Below, piece by piece: positions 61,743 through 64,000 of a stretch of 64,000 nt of DNA (position 1 is the first letter of the stretch; the number at the start of each line of letters is the position of its first letter). The notes under the pieces are model-generated. The model had not been told where the DNA came from, searched no databases, and saw only the letters and a program-made list of their open reading frames with translations. Position numbers and translations under genes: made by a program. This DNA is from Paenibacillus marchantiophytorum. GTDB taxonomy: Bacteria; Bacillota; Bacilli; Paenibacillales; NBRC-103111. Where the stretch lies: contig NZ_BMHE01000012.1 of the NCBI RefSeq assembly GCF_014640555.1, positions 90,578 to 154,577 on the forward strand, written 5' to 3'.

Positions 61743-62234
61743 TTAAAAATTAGCGACCCTGCGATATTTCAGGAAACTTCCAATCCGCCAAACACAGATA
61801 TACAAGTAGGCCATCACCATCGTAAGCAAAGTGAACTCTGTATAGTCCAGGCTTTTAAAATATTGGGATAAAGCGACTCGAAGGACGATAATCGCGATGA
61901 GCACATATTTAAAGTTCTTATTTTTCTTGGCATACACAAGTCCATCCTCACGCTTCTCGTACCCTGTGTGATAGAGCATGATACTGCCTAATCCAACTCC
62001 CAGAACACCTGCGCACAATATTTCCCATAATGCCGGCAGATGAAACGGATGATCTGGTATATGCGTTAACGAACTGATCGAGAAGCCAAATACAACCAGC
62101 AAGAGCACGACAGGGGTCAGCATGCCAATCCCCTTGTTGCGAATAGGCCGGCTTTTGCCGCGCGTTCGAAGCCAGATAACCAATATGATAATGACAGCAC
62201 CAATCCCATAGCCAATCAACGTTTCAACATTCAT
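61743..62234 (-). CDS. CcdC-like membrane protein (DUF1453)
   Basis: 163 residues with five predicted membrane helices. GYEKREDGLVYAKKNKNFKY and VLRVALSQYFKSLDY match the Bacillus CcdC/DUF1453 pattern (YxKxNKxF then a polar R in the next helix). CcdC itself is linked to cytochrome c maturation genes, but none is nearby, so the role here is open. Confidence 0.75.
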   Translation of the reverse strand: MNVETLIGYGIGAVIIILVIWLRTRGKSRPIRNKGIGMLTPVVLLLVVFGFSISSLTHIPDHPFHLPALWEILCAGVLGVGLGSIMLYHTGYEKREDGLVYAKKNKNFKYVLIAIIVLRVALSQYFKSLDYTEFTLLTMVMAYLYICVWRIGSFLKYRRVANF

Positions 62235-62495
62235 GTGATCTTCCCTTTCATTTCTCAGATGGCAGCCAAAGAGCCCGCTTCAATTTCTCCTGAATTTATT
62301 TTAGCGTATTTGTGCTGAGATGCAATCAGACCAGAGCAAGAACCCCTAGTCCGTCTTAAGGCGGATGTGGCCAGGGCTCTCCACAAAGGAAAGCCCACCT
62401 CTCCTTTGTAAATATATTATTTACTTAGAGATAATACTCCAGTTACATATCCACCTTACAATGAAGCTATCTTGTTGTGACGGAGGCATCGAACT

Positions 62496-62678
62496 ATGAC
62501 AGCAAAAATATTTGTTGGATTTGTTTGTATATTATCCCTATCTGCTTTAGGTGTTGGTGCAACAGAGAATCACAGCCATGTCGTGCCTCCTTACTCACCA
62601 GAACTTTATAGCTCCACCACACAATTTGAGTATGAATTTGAATGGTTGCACGGGACCATCCTCGCCAATCCTCAATAA
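62496..62678 (+). CDS. Putative small secreted peptide
   Basis: 60 codons. ATG 62496 follows GGAGGC at good spacing. Residues 1-22 look like a signal peptide (VGFVCILSLSALGVGA) and the rest is polar and aromatic (EYEFEWLHG). There is no similarity I recognise; a short real gene is plausible but unproven. The remaining sequence between 62235 and 62773 shows no other gene. Confidence 0.45.
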   Translation: MTAKIFVGFVCILSLSALGVGATENHSHVVPPYSPELYSSTTQFEYEFEWLHGTILANPQ

Positions 62679-62710
62679 CAACTGCCTCTCGTTTTTATGC
62701 AAGCAAACAA

Positions 62711-62740
62711 AGCCACCTCCTTTTAATAAAAGAAGTGGCT
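62711..62740 (-). terminator. Terminator after the DUF3231 gene
   Basis: Read leftwards, AGCCACTTCTTTT pairs with AAAAGGAGGTGGCT (one mismatch and G-T pairs) and ends in TTGTTTG. Confidence 0.6.
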
Positions 62741-62773
62741 AGAAATACGGTGAAACTTGTTCATGAAATAACC

Positions 62774-63316
62774 CTACCTAACAGGTGCTTCCGATTTAAA
62801 ATATGGGGGCGTTTTAAGCCACCCTCTTCTTATCAATAGATCCTTAAACGTTATGGCGAACGTCAACTTCTTCATCTGAAACTTAGCAAACATTGCAGCT
62901 ACATCCGGTCGTACAGCCTCAGTCAATCCCCGACAAGCATAATTCATACCTAGCACAAGATTGAAGCTGAGCAGACTGGCAATTTCCTCATCTGATAACC
63001 GGGAGCCTTCTGGAATACTTCGAAAATCCCCAACCGGTTTATCCCGCGATGGCTCGGTGAACGGGACACCCTCTGCATTTAAAAACGCGATCAATTCCTC
63101 AAATATCGGGCGATGAACATCGTTGATAACTTGTTGCAGTTTTTCCTTAAGTTCAGGATCCAGTGCAATATTAAATGATGTCTGTTCACCGCGCATGGTT
63201 TGTTCCGTTGCGGTCAAGTAAAACCAAAGATTCATGACCTCTCCGACATTTAAAGGCGGCTTTTCGCCATCCAGAAACGGCTTAATCGCATCATTAAGTA
63301 CCTCCAGTATATTCAT
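62774..63316 (-). CDS. DUF3231 family protein
   Basis: 180 residues, helical. It matches one DUF3231 unit: an early ATEQTMRGEQ helix, LSDEEIASLLSFNLV, VRPDVAAMFAKFQMKKLTF and the closing LIRRGWLKTPPYF. Family members are usually two such units and are CotF-like, seen in spore-formers; this is a single-unit form. The start is ATG 63316 behind AAAGGAG. Confidence 0.8.
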   Translation of the reverse strand: MNILEVLNDAIKPFLDGEKPPLNVGEVMNLWFYLTATEQTMRGEQTSFNIALDPELKEKLQQVINDVHRPIFEELIAFLNAEGVPFTEPSRDKPVGDFRSIPEGSRLSDEEIASLLSFNLVLGMNYACRGLTEAVRPDVAAMFAKFQMKKLTFAITFKDLLIRRGWLKTPPYFKSEAPVR

Positions 63317-63403
63317 GTTCGCAACTCCTTTTTGCTAGTTATACTCCCCAATAGCCCCATATTTTATTAATAGCTGTTGGGTTGTATGACTAGCGTGATG
63401 CAA

Positions 63404-63601
63404 TTAAACCTTAATCTTTTGGAGTTCATCCATGAAAGCAGATCTATTCGGATAAGCAAGGCGGAATTGCTGGATGACCTTCTCTGCCTGAGCTCCCCCA
63501 CCTGCTTTGATCAGTTGAGTGATAATTCGACATACCTTTTGATATTCTTTTCGATTCGTTGATCGCGCTGCTTCCTCCACAATGTAGTCGACTAATGCCC
63601 C
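63404..63601 (-). pseudogene. C-terminal fragment resembling SWIM zinc-finger proteins
   Basis: One open frame of 65 codons without a start: DYIVEEAARSTNRKEYQKVC, ITQLIKAGGGAQAEKVIQQF and AYPNRSAFMDELQKI, ending in a natural-looking stop at 63404. The helix pattern and closing YPxRxAFxDEL recall the ends of SWIM zinc-finger family proteins, which are normally 500 or more residues. The upstream part is missing; the frame abuts the stop of the MFS fragment. Confidence 0.4.
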
Positions 63602-63604
63602 TGT

Positions 63605-63892
63605 CTACATTTTAGCGTTAGGAACTGCAGGTTCAGAGATCAAGAACTCCTGTAGGGGTGAACTGCGATGAATCCAAATTAGCGCTGTTAAGCTAATCAA
63701 AGAGAGCACAGCAACAAATCCGATGAGCGGAAGTGTTCCGCTCCGATCAACCAAAGTTGTAAAAGAAAATAACAACAAAAGGCGCAGCAGCAGACCGAGT
63801 GTGGAATAAAAGCTGCTTACTCGCCCGATGTAAGACGAATGTATCGTATTCATCATCATGGTATTCCGAATGATTTTGTAACTACTTAGGTA
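63605..63892 (-). pseudogene. MFS transporter fragment
   Basis: From ATG 63859 the frame gives 84 residues with two membrane helices: SSYIGRVSSFYSTLGLLLR, then LPLIGFVAVLSLISLTALI. The IGRV-containing helix and following two helices match the C-terminal quarter of MFS drug exporters. The in-frame sequence continues a few codons upstream (YKIIRNT) to a TGA at 63893. The first ten helices are missing, so this is a remnant. Confidence 0.55.
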
Positions 63893-64000
63893 TCAGTTAG
63901 TTGAAAATAAATTGCCCCCGAAATGCACGGAAAAGAGAGTCGAAAATTGGGCGAGCTTGTTTTTGTAGAGTGGAGATCACACTGCGGATTCTTAGGAATA

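Overview
The window looks like chromosomal DNA of a spore-forming Firmicute close to Paenibacillus. The signs are strong AGGAGG-type ribosome sites, sigma-A promoters with 17-bp spacers, S-layer-homology and Ig-like surface proteins, and spore genes (a LysM/GH18 germination hydrolase, PdaA, UvsE, a DUF3231 protein). A TPP riboswitch, a Fur-controlled iron ATPase gene and a xyl operator of Firmicute type fit the same picture. No rRNA, tRNA, CRISPR array, phage or intact insertion sequence was found. Mobile DNA is present only as debris: an IS91-type transposase remnant at 15.8-16.2 kb and gene fragments at the right edge.

Layout. 0-2.6 kb: agmatine-to-putrescine genes (aguA, aguB) and an azoreductase. 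2.6-3.1 kb: the first tandem-repeat array. 3.2-5.9 kb: a phosphoesterase and an unusual DHODH-like/membrane fusion. 5.9-7.8 kb: flavohaemoglobin hmp, its CRP/FNR-type operator and a convergent Crp/Fnr-type regulator. 7.9-10.7 kb: a xylR-like repressor and xylA with their operator. 10.7-13.8 kb: small membrane proteins. 13.9-18 kb: germination hydrolase, repeat-rich gap, transposase remnant, chemoreceptor. 18-24 kb: ten-repeat Ig-like surface protein, WGxxGxxG-tailed protein, psuK-psuG, nitroreductase. 24-27 kb: ABC ATPase, Fsr-type MFS exporter and GntR regulator. 27-32 kb: SLH protein, then ykoEDC (thiamine-precursor ECF transporter) under a TPP riboswitch. 32-40 kb: second chemoreceptor, DUF3105 protein, AraC regulator, pyruvate kinase, second repeat array, iron-uptake ATPase with FhuF-like protein, uvsE, YihY. 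40-48.5 kb: UvrD-type helicase, manganese catalase, third repeat array, trxB-trxA-tpx redox operon, PrsA-like foldase, pdaA. 48.6-52.5 kb: a signalling cluster (NarX/DesK-type kinase, receiver-only regulator, degenerate HD-GYP protein, divergent NarL-type regulator). 52.6-55.9 kb: an operon of three secreted helical proteins with their own signal peptidase, and a divergent small secreted protein. 55.9-64 kb: a giant carrier-HEAT-cNMP protein, small HTH protein, alarmone synthetase, a secreted coiled-coil protein behind a structured leader, CcdC-like and DUF3231 proteins, and gene debris.

The points most worth pursuing are: (1) three intergenic tandem arrays at 2.7, 36.9 and 43.9 kb that differ in sequence but share a 113/114-bp unit built of two related halves spaced 51/52 and 62 bp; (2) the operon at 52.6-55.2 kb, whose three secreted products carry the same motif, Asp at mature position 3, Leu/Met at 8 and Trp-aromatic at 11-12, next to a co-transcribed signal peptidase I; (3) the 1186-residue nucleotide-carrier-like/HEAT/double cNMP-binding protein; (4) the hmp operator, placed exactly as for class II CRP/FNR activation and matching the R-E-x3-R recognition helix of the neighbouring regulator; (5) the leader hairpin upstream of the secreted coiled-coil gene at 60.9 kb.

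All calls were made by reading the sequence. Family names rest on recognised motifs and were not confirmed by database search. Many start codons were moved from the longest open frame to the one with the best ribosome-binding site.
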